Origin: Niveomyces insectorum RCEF 264
Taxonomy: Eukaryota > Ascomycota > Sordariomycetes > Hypocreales > Cordycipitaceae
Length of the DNA stretch: 64,000 bases
Assembly (NCBI GenBank): GCA_001636815.1
Contig: AZHD01000006.1
Location: 695,895-759,894 of the forward strand
Reading direction: 5' to 3'
In this document: positions 24,488-35,254 of the stretch, one piece after another
Layout of the letters: each line of letters opens with the position of its first letter
How positions within the stretch are numbered: the first letter of the stretch is position 1
Notes under the pieces: generated by a model
The model's database searches: none
Seen by the model: the letters and a program-made list of their open reading frames with translations, nothing else
What the model was told of the DNA's origin: nothing
Translations under genes and position numbers: made by a program

Positions 24488-25222
24488 TCGCCTTCGTTGT
24501 TGTCCCTGTCATGCCCCCGTGGCGCGTCGCTTGTGCCGTTCTCTTCGTCCTCATCGTTATTTGTAGCCGCCTGCCGCCGCCGCCGCCGGTAGTGGGCCCG
24601 CGCCGCTGCTTGCCGCTGCCGCTGTGCTTCGAGCCGGTTGCGCAGGGCCTGCTCGGCCTGCAGATTGGCGATCTTAGCCGCGCGCCGCGCTGCCGGGTCC
24701 GTGCCACCGCCGCCGGCCAAGGCTGTGGCGTCCGCGTCGACCGTGCTAAAGGTCGCCGGCGAGGCCGCGTACGCCCGCAACAGCCGCACGTACNNNNNNN
24801 NNNNNACCGTACGTGTCCAGCTGGTGCAGAAACCGCTCGTACGCGTCGCGCGCGCGCCGCAGCAAGCCGCGGCGAACGGCGGGATCGAATCCCCCAAACG
24901 GGCCGCCGCCACCCCCACCTCGTTGATCCCCCGGTTGTGTTGCTGGTAGCCGCTGCACGAGCTCGGCGATGCGAAAGGGCAGCAGCAAGTACGGCAGGTG
25001 GGCGGTGGCGATGTCGTCGGCGGACTCGTTGGGGCTGAAGAGGGCGAGGGCGGCGGCGCGGGCGGCGCAGTGCTCGTAGGCGGCGAGGGCGGACGCGGCG
25101 GCGGCGGCCGGGTCGGTGGCGCCGGCTGGGAGAACGCCGCGCTCGAGGGCTTCACGCTGGCGCTCGGCGGCGGCGTAGGCGGCTTTAAGGGACAGCGGCT
25201 GGTCCGTTGGGCGGGTGGCCAT
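23893..25222 (-). CDS. TAP42: TAP42/alpha4-type PP2A regulatory subunit (interrupted by assembly gap)
   Basis: Homologue of TAP42/IGBP1, which binds catalytic subunits of type 2A phosphatases and links them to TOR signalling. The start at 25222 has context CAACATGGCC. The N-terminal part (SLKAAYAAAERQREALERGV, LLPFRIAELVQRLP, ARDAYERFLHQLDTYG) matches the family's helical repeat region. After the gap, FSTVDADATALAGG, DPAARRAAKIANLQAEQAL and the C-terminal SIDEYLAEERRRGNVIEGGG and MKARAWDEFTEANPRGAGN are family hallmarks. A poly-Asp run (about nine) lies mid-protein. The parts before and after the 12 N are in different frames, so the gene cannot be read through as written. I attribute this to a wrongly sized gap, not to a real mutation, because both sides keep strong family motifs. 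Confidence 0.9.
24794..24805. other. Assembly gap (12 N) inside TAP42
   Basis: Twelve undetermined bases. To keep the TAP42 frame with no intron, the true missing length must be 2 modulo 3. The missing family segment between LDTYG and YVRLLRAY is about 8-10 residues, so the real gap is probably near 26-29 nt. CACGTAC (24787-24793) and GTACGTG (24809-24815) flank it as an inverted repeat. Confidence 0.95.
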
Positions 25223-26242
25223 GTTGAGGTCCCTTTTTTGGTGTGAAGGTGGAGAAGGATTCTTATGCGGCCGGAGGTTCGTACGAACGGAACGCGCGTG
25301 GAGGTGACTGAGTAGATATGTAGTTGAGCGTTCTGTTTTCAGAGGATGTCTGTGGTTTCGTAGACGGTTGTTCGTCGTCGTCAAGGCGCGGATGCTGTGT
25401 CGTTGAAGCTTGACCGGCAAAGTTGCAATTGGTGAGAAAACTGCGCTGCAAAACGTAGTAATACGAAAGTAAGTGGCCGCTGACTTATAGGCTTGTCTAG
25501 CGCCATGACGTACCCGTAGAGAGCGGAGAGCCGCGAGAAGAGACCCCTAAACGCACCGAGTTAGGCGCTAAGTAGAAGCTCTGAAAACGGGCCGCCGTTT
25601 CTTAGGGCGCGGATGACAAACGGACACGATCATTCTGCCGACCGCGTCTCTCTTCATGTTCAACGTTCTACTTTGCGTTCGCAAATTTGCTGCATTGTAT
25701 AAGTTGTGACAAGGTACATACAGCATGAGTACGGGCGTATGAAGCCCTGCACGCAAACAAAAAAAAACCGCTTTTGCATCGTCACGTGTGTAGCACAAAA
25801 GTTTCGCTTTCACAGAAAACGGTAGGAACCAGAGCAGGGCCCGTTTGCTCCTTCCTCAAACGGCTTTCAAGTGAACATCGTCGAGGTTGCTCCTATTTCG
25901 TTCTCGTTAGCTGCTCTAAGTAGAAAAGCGCTTGCCATCTAGATTCACTCTTCCAGCTTGCATTTGGTGGGAAGCAACACCAAGTCACGGCAACACCCTG
26001 TGCGAACGTTGTTATGTTTCGTCCAGTGACGCAAGTCTTCTTGTCACCTTGAACGTCTCTTCAAAATCACCCGCAAGTTATCGGGCGAAGAGACACGAGG
26101 TCTTCTCGGTTTCAACTCTTCTGGGCTCGATATTTAAACAATGAATCAGTCAAATTGATTTCTGCTTCTTCCGATTAAGTGCCTTTTTGTTAGCAGTCGA
26201 CCATTGCCGTCTACGATTGTGAGCGCAATCTCGCCGTGCACC
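25223..26242. other. Divergent promoter region of TAP42 and Dicer
   Basis: About 1 kb between divergent genes. The Dicer-side leader contains a short upstream frame, ATG at 26141 to TGA at 26158 (five codons), about 85 nt before the Dicer start. No other element is clear. Confidence 0.5.
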
Positions 26243-29200
26243 ATGGAGCTCTTGAGACAGGCGTTTTTGGTTGAGCCTGCGGAAGGCTCTGGAAAGCCGA
26301 GTCTCGGCTCGTCTTCTACAGCCCTTCAGCCATCCAATACGACGGATTTGTTGATCGACATTCAAGTGAGCGATCAGGATCAGACGGACGACTTTTGCGG
26401 CGGCCAAGAAGATGTTGAGCAGAAAGAAGACCGAGCGCGACGAGGAGAGAACAAGGAGGAGACAGAGAATTACAAAGAAGACGAGGAGAATGGAAATGAA
26501 GAAGAAGGAGAAGATAGTGAGGATGAAGACGACGACGAAGAGGACGCAACCGACCTGGCTACTCAAAAAAAGAAGAGCCAAATGCTGGACGTCTCGCAGA
26601 AAAAGCGCGCCGACTATGCTGCTTTCGATTCGTGGCTCGCGGAAAATAGGGACAACATCGCCAAGACGAAGAAGAAGGCTGCCGAAGCTCTCACGGACGA
26701 AGACAAAACGTCGGCCGCGCTCATGCGCGAGTTCGAAAGCACAAAGATCATCGAGAGTCCGCGTGACTACCAGATCGAGCTGTTCGAAAAGGCCAAGCGA
26801 AAAAACATCATTGCCGTCCTCGACACAGGTAGGCGGTTCTTTGGGGGGGGGGAGGGAGAATAGAACAGTCTTGCGTGGCAGGCGGCAGCAGCTGACATGT
26901 TTTCAAAGGCTCCGGAAAAACGCTGGTTGCTGCTCTCCTCCTCCGGCATACAATCGACACGGAACTGGGTGACCGCGCACTCGAAAAGCCGCACCGCGTG
27001 TCGTTCTTCTTGGTCGACAAGGTGGCTCTCGTTTTCCAGCAGCATGCCGTCCTTGCGTGCAATCTGAGCCAGTCCGTGGCCCGGTTTTCCGGCGACAAGT
27101 CTGACCTGCGTTGGTCGTCCAAGGAGTTCTGGGATGCCACCTTTGAGGCGAACATGGTCATCGTGTGCACAGCCGACATTCTCCTCAAGTGCTTTCACCA
27201 CTCGTACATTCGCATGGACCAGATCAACCTCCTGATATTTGACGAGGCGCACCACACCAAAAAAAACCACCCGTATGCGCGCATCATGAAGGACTTCTAC
27301 GCACCGCAAGCCCAAACGAACCCGCGAAGCCTGCCCAAGATCTTTGGCATGACTGCGTCGCCCGCGGACGCCCGAGTCAACGTCACGCAGGCCGCCCAGG
27401 AGTTGGAGGCGCTGCTGCACAGCGAGATTGCGACCGTGGTCCAGGATCCGCTGTTGCGCGCCATCGTCAACCCCAAAAAGGAGCGCGTCGTCCACTACCA
27501 CACGGCCTTGCGAGCCGAGCCGACCCTTCTGACGGAGCAACTGCAACAGCTCGTCGGGCGCTATAAAGTCTTTGCCAAGAACTTTTGTTTTGCGCAAGAG
27601 AACCTGCCGATGCTGGGGCCGTGGCTGATCGACCGTTTCTGGCAGATTATTTTTCGGTCAGACGAGCTCGCAAAACAGGAAGCAAGGGTGGACGTAGAAG
27701 GCTCCCTGGATACGGACAGTGGCGGCACCTACGGTGGGTTTCTTGATGCTCAAGTCGATGCTGGCAACAATGGCCTCAACCCAGAGCTATTCGGCGATCT
27801 CTCCCTGCAGACCAGCGCCAATGCAGCTGCTGTGCGGGAGGCCAATCGCGTTGTGCAGGAGCACAGGTTTGTGCCGCCAACTATGGCCCTTCTCTCGAAC
27901 AAAGTGCGGAGGCTTTACGAGACTCTTCTTGACGAGTACACCAAATCCAGTGGAGCCCGGACGCGCTGCATCGTTTTTGTTGAGCAGCGGTACACGGCCC
28001 TTCTTCTGGCGGATCTCTTACAGCAAGAAAAGATGAAGGTCCCAAACCTACGAAGCGGCGTGTTGGTGCGTATGCTTTGAATATGCCCACCAAGAGTTCG
28101 ATGGGAATGTGCTAATACATATGCTGCGTCTGCAGACTGGCGGTGGTTCGACGGACATGGGCAACAACTCGTTTCGAACCCAGCTTCTGACCATCGCCAA
28201 ATTCAAGCAGGGTCGTATCAACTGTCTATTCGCGACGTCCATCGCGGAAGAAGGGCTCGACATCCCGGACTGCAATCTCGTGATCCGATTTGACCTGTAC
28301 CACACCATGATCCAATATATCCAATCCCGGGGCCGGGCCCGCCACCAGGAATCGGTGTACATCCACATGGCGGAGCTGGGCAACCTGAACCACAGCCGCC
28401 AACTGGCCGAGAACAAAACCAGCGAGGACAAGATGCGCGATTTCTGCAATGCACTGCCCGACGATCGCAAACTGCAAGGCAACGACTACGACATGGATTA
28501 CTTCCTGCGCGAAGACGTCGGCCAACCGTTCTTTGAGGTGCCCTCCACAAAGGCAAAACTGACATACCGGGCAAGTCTCGTCATCCTTGCGCAATACGTC
28601 TCGACACTTCCGGAACCCTCGGAAGGCTCACTGCGAGCCGAGTACTCCGTTTTTCACACAAATCACGGCTTCGTCTGTGAGGTGGCCCTGCCTTCGTCGT
28701 CTCCGATTCGGCATGCGACGGGACGCCCGCACCGGCGAAAGCAGATCGCAAAGTGCGCTGCTGCCTTTGTCATGTGTCTCCGCCTGTACGAAAAGAAATA
28801 CATCGACAAGCATCTCAAGCCGGTTTTCTCGTCAAAGCTGCCGGCTATGCGGAATGCTCGACTCGCGATCAGCTCGAAGAAACAAGCTACGTATCCCATG
28901 CGCGCCAAGCCGACGATGTGGTATGAGCTCGGCACCCCGTCGCAGCTTTTTGCAACCGTTTTGCGGCTCAGCAACCCTGAGGCCATGTTCCATTCCTCAC
29001 GCCCACTGGTATTGCTGACGAGGAAGCCGATGCCGCGCCTTTGCCAGTTTCCCTTGTATTTTGGGAAGGGCCGCGTCTCGCTTGTCGATTGTGTGCCTTT
29101 GGACGTGCCAATGACGCCAACAGACGCCGAGCTGCATGCGCTGACCACGTACACTCTCTGCGCGTTTGAAGACGTCTTCAGCAAGGAATACGAGGGAACG

Positions 29201-31627
29201 GCCGCGGACTTGCCGTACTACATTGCCCCCTGCATAGAGAAGCAACACGGTTTTTGCGTGGGAGAAAGTAGGAATACGGCCCACTCCATGTTAGACTGGA
29301 ACAGCATTCAATATGTTGTCGACAAGAGAGCCGGAATTCCTTGCCACGGGAACGAACCCGACGACTTCTTCACAAACAGGTTTCTGGCTGATGCCTTTGA
29401 TGGTTCGCGCAAGTTCTACATGCGCCGGGTGCGCCGGGATCTAAAACCATTCGACCCGGTGCCCGAGGGCGTCCCGCCTCCGAAACACAATGTCTGGAAG
29501 CGGCCAACGACAACGCGCAATATCATCAATTATAGCGTCAGCGTTACGTCGAAATGGCGTAGTGAAATGGTGCTACGAGGGGACCAGCCCGTAGTGGAAG
29601 CAGAAATCGTTGTGCAGCGGCGCAACCTGTTGGACGACCGCGTGTCTTTGGACGATCCCAAGAGTCAGATCTGTTTTTTGGCTCTTGGCACTTTGCGTAT
29701 TTCTCCGGTACGTTGTGAACAAATTGGCCTTCTCTCCCTTTCTTTTGTATCCTTCTTTACCTCAAGAATGAAACTTGACCGCTCATTGTTGATTTCATAG
29801 CTATCCATCGACGCAGTGGCCATGATCTACAACTTTCCGCCGATCATCCACCGTCTCGAGTCGACTCTGATTGCACTCGAAGCAGCCCATCAGCTCGGTT
29901 TGTCGAGCTTGCGGCCTAGTTTGGCGCTCGAGGCTGTTACCAAGGATTGCGACAACACCGATGCCAATCCCGAAAATAACGAAACTGCGGTCAACTTTCA
30001 GGCTGGCATGGGCAAGAACTACGAACGGCTGGAACTTCTGGGCGACTCCTTTCTCAAGATGGCCTCGACCATTGCTCTGTACACACTTTCCCCAGACAAA
30101 GACGAGTTCGAGTACCATGTGCAGCGCATGTGCATGATTTGCAACCGCAACTTATTCAACAACGCGCTCGATGTGAAGCTCGAAGAGTACATCCGCTCGA
30201 AGGAGTTTGACCGGTCGTGGTACCCTCCGACAGTCGAGGCAGCTGACAAGCCCGCAGCGTCCTCAACCACAGCAGCCGCTCCACAAGAGAAGCTTTCCGT
30301 TTCGGCGCTTCCGCCGCAAAACGACAGGGCAGCAGCCACCTTTGGCCTAGTGCTCAAAAAGGGCAAACGGCAAAAGCCACCAGGCAACCATGCGCTGGCA
30401 GACAAATCCATAGCCGACGTCTGTGAGGCCATGATTGGGGCCGCCTACCTCACGACGTACGACGACAACGACTTCGACTTGGCCGTGCAGGCCGTCTCGG
30501 CTGTGGTCAAGAGCAAGTTCCACCCGATGCGGTCGTACCGCGAGTACTTTGCCGCGTACAAGCCGCCTGAGTGGCAGACGGCCCCGGCCACCGCAGCGCA
30601 GATCCACCTGGCCCAGGCGGTGGCGCGCGATGTCGGGTACACGTTCCGGTACCCGCGCCTGCTCCGCTGCGCCGTAATGCACCCGTCGTATCCGCGCATC
30701 TACGAGAGTCTGCCGAGCTACCAGCGCCTTGAGTTTCTCGGCGACGCCCTCTTTGATATGGCGGCCGTCGATTACCTCTTTCAGCGGTTCCCCGACAAGG
30801 ACCCGCAGTGGCTCACCGAGCACAAGATGGCGATGGTGTCCAACCAGTTTTTGAGCGCGCTGAGCGTCACGCTCGGGTTCCACAAGCACCTCCTGTCCTT
30901 CTCCAGCGATCTGCAGAAGCAGGTGCTCGAGTACGTCGTCCAGATCGAGGACGCCCGCGCCCGCGCCGAGGCCGAAGCCGTCCGCGCCGGCCGCTCGCCC
31001 ACCGAGTTTGCGCGGGACTACTGGGTCAACGTGACGCGGCCCGTCAAGGCTCTCGCCGACGTGCTCGAGGCCTACGTCGGCGCGCTCTTTGTCGACGCGG
31101 GCTACGACTACCACGGCGCCGTGCTGCCCTTTTTCCGGCGCCACGTCCTGCCCTACTTTGCCGACATGGCCGCCTACGACACCTTTGCCAACAAGCATCC
31201 GGTCACGCTGGCCGTGCACCTGCTGGGCCAGCGGTTCGGGTGCCGGGACTGGCGCGCCGTCGTGCAGGAGACGCCGCAGACCGAGGGCGACGGGTGCGTG
31301 ACGTTTGCAACGCAGGTGGCCGCCGGGTTCCTGGTACACGGGCACGTCGTGGGGTCGGGCGTGGCCGAGAGCGGGCGGTACGCCAAAGTGGCGGCGGCCA
31401 AGCAGGCGCTGGCGCAGCTGGACAGCCTCTGCGTGGAGGCGTTTCGAGCACTGACCGGGTGCAACTGCCCGACAGAGGCTGATGCCGATGTCGATGCCGA
31501 CGTCGACGCCGGGAGCGGCCGCGGTGCCAGCAGCACGCCGCACGTCTCGCTGCGCGCCACCCACGCAGACGCAAACGCAGCTGCAGCGGTGACAGCGAAC
31601 GGCGAAATGGCGTCGACGGCAGTGTGA
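26243..31627 (+). CDS. dcl-1: Dicer-like ribonuclease III (Dicer-like 1)
   Basis: Cuts double-stranded RNA into small RNAs for silencing. Four exons: 26243-26828, 26909-28065, 28136-29707 and 29801-31627. All junctions keep the frame, giving 1713 residues. Order: Asp/Glu-rich N-terminal linker (about 50-110); helicase domain with Walker A TGSGKT near 196, completed across intron 1, DEAHHTKKNHPY near 306 and motif VI QSRGRARHQ near 643; Dicer dimerisation domain near 720-815; RNase IIIa with RLELLGDSFLKM near 1182 and VCEAMIGAAYL near 1311; RNase IIIb with RLEFLGDALFDM near 1414 and DVLEAYVGALFVDAG near 1525; then a dsRNA-binding-like domain (about 1568-1645). All catalytic acidic residues I can check are present, so the enzyme looks active. 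DEAHH and overall length favour Dicer-like 1 over Dicer-like 2. I cannot define a PAZ domain by eye. A (G)9 run lies in intron 1. Confidence 0.96.
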
Positions 31628-32242
31628 AGACGGGTTGCAACAGCCACATATCGTGTGCGATGAGTACCGAGAGGGAAGACGGCATACTATTAGACAGGGG
31701 TGCGAACCGACTCATGGGCGCTGGGGAAGAGATATGTTGGTGATCTTATTGAATTTTTGCAACGTCGCTTCCTCATCGCTGATTTTGACGTATTTTGCGT
31801 GAAAAATAAAAAAAATTCCTTAAAATTAAAATTCTTTCGAGACGTAAAATTTGTTGTTTTCTATACTCTGCAGGAAGCAGTAAAAGAAAATTGAAAAAGA
31901 AAGCTGTAGCACTTCACCAATATACATTGTCTTTTCTTGCGTAGATGCGGTATAACCTACTACTGAGAAGAACAGTACAAAATCGTGAAACAGACTAGGG
32001 GGTGAGGAAAAAAGAAAGTAGAACGATAAAAAAAACAAAACCTTGGCTAACGCTATAAAAAGTAAACAAAAGAAAAAGATTAATGAGAGATTAGAGAGAA
32101 AAAAAAAACAAAGACCTAGTGCATAAACCGGCCAACGACGCCCAGACGATCCCCGTCGTTTATCCGTAACCGTTTCCTATAATAGTTTTCCCTACCCCGA
32201 AACGCCATTGATCGCCATTCCTTCCTAGTTTCTAGTGTACAA
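31628..32242. other. Convergent 3' spacer, A/T-rich
   Basis: 3' regions of Dicer and the next gene, which converge. It is A-rich, with AATAAA-like signals (for example near 31804) and A/T runs at 31990-32105. I see no gene. Confidence 0.6.
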
Positions 32243-35200
32243 CTACACGGCAGGTGTATCCGCCTCTTTGGCCAGTTGGAGCACATCCGTAAGACCAGGA
32301 CTGGCAGCAAAACGGGCCAGCGTGCTCGCTTTGCTCCCCCGCCTATGGCGGCTCTCACCGTCCGAGGCCACCTCGTCCGCACCGCTCTTCGTGCCGTCTA
32401 AGCTTGCGGGTTTGGCCAGGCTACGGCCGCGCGTGTGGGACGCACCGGTCATGAGAGAAGCCCGCTTTCGGGCCTTGGCCTCTTTCCGCAGGCGAATGGC
32501 CGTAGCAATGTCGACCTTTTCAAGCTTCTCCTCCTCAATGATCTCCTCCCCCACGTTGCTTCCATGATGGAAGTTTAGGTGTTGATGGTGGCTGGGGTGC
32601 GGATGGTACCGGCGGCTGTTGCTGCTGTGTGTGCCCACGCCCTGGTGGGGATGGGCCATGGGCGAAGAGGACCCCAAAAGCGCAAACATGCGCATGGTCT
32701 CAGACCGCTTCGGTGGGTTGTTGTCAGTCAGTGCGTTGCCGCCGTCAACGGTCTCGGCCAAGTCGATAGATTCAACGTCGCGCTGATGGCTGCGTACGTC
32801 CAATTCAAATGTACTACTACTGGACCGGCGACGGCCTGGGCTGTGCTTCGCAGACAAACCGCCGTCACTCGCTTTTCGTCGAACGCGGGGCACATCCGTA
32901 AACGGGCTGTCACCGTATGCCTGGCGCAGGCTCTCTCTCGATGCGGACGCACTCCAACGCGGGTTTCGACGCATGACCACGGGCGACGGCGCAGCGAAAG
33001 CGTCTTCCAAACCGGGCAACTGAATTCCATTGGCGCCATAGCCACTGTCGAACAGCAAATCCTTTTCGCTTTCCCCCCTTTCTTGATGTGGTCCGACAAA
33101 CGAGTCGTCGTCTGAAGAGACGTAGTCATCAATGTTGAAGCCCAACGACTGAAGCGTGGGGCTTCGTTTCAATTTCGCTTTGCTTGAATATGGTGATTTG
33201 GGGGGCAATCGGCTGCTGCTCTCGCTATTGACGGAAACAAGGCTGGAACTTAGAACAGACGAAGGTGTCGTCGTGTTTAAATCCACTGAAGTGTTCGCCG
33301 TGTGGCGGGAATGTGGCCGTGGATACGTTCCCGAGCTAGAGCTCGACGTCGTCGGCGCGGTCGAAGTCATAGACCAGTGGCGGAGTGAATTTTGTTGGTG
33401 TTCTTCTGTTTCCCCAGATTGCGTATGCGGGCGGGGTGTGAGGAGGCTGCGCGTTCTGGGATAATCGTGCACGCTTTCCCGGCTCTGGCTTCGCGAGCGG
33501 TTAGTTTTTGTATCTAGAACAACGTTAGACAACACAGTAAACCCCATCGAAAAGAAAAGAACGGCTTGCAGGAGGGACGGACATGTTGAGGCAGCAGAGT
33601 CTCTATCTGGGGCATCATCACGCCATTTCTCCTTGAAATTATGAGCTTCTTCCTTCAAATGGGAAGGCAAACTCGACAAGTCTGGCATGGTGTTGTGAGA
33701 CGCGAGAGATGACTGCGTTAGTTGTCGTACGGGTTGCATGCTGTGCATCGTAGAAGGACGCCTGTCGGAGGCTGTGAACGCCGAGCCTGTCATTGCAGCA
33801 GACAAACGAAATGAGGTAGGCTGCGGTGACAGTATAGGTTGGTTGTTGACTGCCACTTGCAATACCTCACTGTTGTCGCCTACGTGTCGAGGCTTTGAGA
33901 CAGCATCCCATTTTGGCAGAGTTGCCGAACCACGGGGAATGTCGGCGAATGAAGCAAGCGATCGAGTGAGTGTTGGAGGCGAGTACGCTACCGCACGAGG
34001 CGAGCTTTCCTCGGACTCGGGCGAAGTTGTGTCCCAGGCAGAAACAAAGTGATTTGCTTCTTCGACGGCAATTTGCAGCTGGCGGTCTCTGTCGGCCCTA
34101 TGAAGTGACCTTTGTTGCGCATGGCCATCATCTTTCTCGGCAAGGTTCAAGCTACTGAATGTTTTTGAGTAACCACTAAAGCTTTGGCGCTGGGCAAGCC
34201 TTTGCTTTTGCAGGGATGCAAGTGACGTTGCTGTCAGAGACGAAGTTCGCCCGCCGTACATGCTGTGGCGAGAGGTGTGGAGTGGCTTCGACCACAGACC
34301 TGAGTCCATGGAGGTTTGTTTCGTGACTCGCTGGTGAAGGCCGTGGCGATGATCAAGCTCGTTGAACGAAGAAGGATAATCGCGGGAGGAGAAGGAGCGG
34401 CGCCGGTCAGTGTCACGGTGAGGAACTCCGGAGTTGGTGGCGTAAAATGTCTGTACCGGAAAGGAGTCGAGGTTGCTGCCGTTGGCACCCATGTTGCGGT
34501 CGGCGACATCTTCGCCATAGTTCCGTGCCCCAGAAGCCTGAACGCGGTTGTGGAAATCGGCAGGCCTGAACTCGGACTGCGCATCGAGCAGATCAACATA
34601 GCCCTTACCACCCCCGCCGCCCGTCTTTCTAGAATCGGAGGGTCGGCTACTGGAAAACGATTTGTGTGGCCGGTGCTTGGGCAGCGGCGGGTGGGAAGCA
34701 GTTTCTAGTTTGGGCAGTTTAGGAAGAGACGCTCGAGGGCGTGGCAGCACGAATTGACTCAACCTTGTGGATGATTTTGACGCTGTCAACGGCAGTGCGG
34801 GTAGAGTGCTTTCCCGCCGAGATTTCGTCTGCGGTCTGCCGGACGGTGCTGTGGTGGGTCTCCTGAGGCGCTCATCATCGTGCAGAGTAGGAACGACGGG
34901 AGGCGGTGCTTCACTACCTGTCGAGGAGGTCTCGGACGAAGAGAACGGAGAAAAAATCCGTGACTTTGGCCTCCTCAGGGAAAAGCCGAAGCTCCCTGTA
35001 GCATCGCGGGGATTGTCATTGGAAGAAGACACAATTTGAACAACTATATATGCGGTCAGTGTGAGAACGGCGCAATGGAAGAAGACTGGGATAGGTCTGA
35101 AGGAGTCGGGAAAAAAAGGAACAAAGAAGAGCCAGGGCATACGTCTGACAGGCGAAGTTGCCGTCACCTTTCGTTCGTAAGGCGGCGCGCGCAATTGGGC

Positions 35201-35254
35201 CTTTTGCTGTTTTTCCGTCTTTATTTTTTTCGTTATCAAGGTCATGAGGCCCAT
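32243..35254 (-). CDS. Low-complexity protein of unknown function with a C-terminal charged helix
   Basis: Read without splicing, the frame gives 1003 residues. The start at 35254 has an excellent context (GCCACCATGGG). The protein is Ser/Pro/Arg-rich with few ordered parts: SLGFNIDDYVSSDDDSFVG, then SEKDLLFDSGYGANGIQLPG, and near the end EEKLEKVDIATAIRLRKEAK, an amphipathic basic helix. Two hydrophobic stretches could pass as membrane helices, but both coincide with intron-like sequence. The first, 35044-35142 (99 nt), has donor GTATGC, branch CTGAC and acceptor ATATAG. The second, 33514-33582 (69 nt), has branch CTAAC and acceptor CTAG, with a weak donor GTCCGT; a GTGATG donor at 33621 is an alternative. 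Both are multiples of three with no stop. If both are spliced the product is 947 residues and soluble. I recognise no family. Confidence 0.72.
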   Translation of the reverse strand: MGLMTLITKKIKTEKQQKAQLRAPPYERKVTATSPVRRMPWLFFVPFFPDSFRPIPVFFHCAVLTLTAYIVVQIVSSSNDNPRDATGSFGFSLRRPKSRIFSPFSSSETSSTGSEAPPPVVPTLHDDERLRRPTTAPSGRPQTKSRRESTLPALPLTASKSSTRLSQFVLPRPRASLPKLPKLETASHPPLPKHRPHKSFSSSRPSDSRKTGGGGGKGYVDLLDAQSEFRPADFHNRVQASGARNYGEDVADRNMGANGSNLDSFPVQTFYATNSGVPHRDTDRRRSFSSRDYPSSFNELDHRHGLHQRVTKQTSMDSGLWSKPLHTSRHSMYGGRTSSLTATSLASLQKQRLAQRQSFSGYSKTFSSLNLAEKDDGHAQQRSLHRADRDRQLQIAVEEANHFVSAWDTTSPESEESSPRAVAYSPPTLTRSLASFADIPRGSATLPKWDAVSKPRHVGDNSEVLQVAVNNQPILSPQPTSFRLSAAMTGSAFTASDRRPSTMHSMQPVRQLTQSSLASHNTMPDLSSLPSHLKEEAHNFKEKWRDDAPDRDSAASTCPSLLQAVLFFSMGFTVLSNVVLDTKTNRSRSQSRESVHDYPRTRSLLTPRPHTQSGETEEHQQNSLRHWSMTSTAPTTSSSSSGTYPRPHSRHTANTSVDLNTTTPSSVLSSSLVSVNSESSSRLPPKSPYSSKAKLKRSPTLQSLGFNIDDYVSSDDDSFVGPHQERGESEKDLLFDSGYGANGIQLPGLEDAFAAPSPVVMRRNPRWSASASRESLRQAYGDSPFTDVPRVRRKASDGGLSAKHSPGRRRSSSSTFELDVRSHQRDVESIDLAETVDGGNALTDNNPPKRSETMRMFALLGSSSPMAHPHQGVGTHSSNSRRYHPHPSHHQHLNFHHGSNVGEEIIEEEKLEKVDIATAIRLRKEAKARKRASLMTGASHTRGRSLAKPASLDGTKSGADEVASDGESRHRRGSKASTLARFAASPGLTDVLQLAKEADTPAV

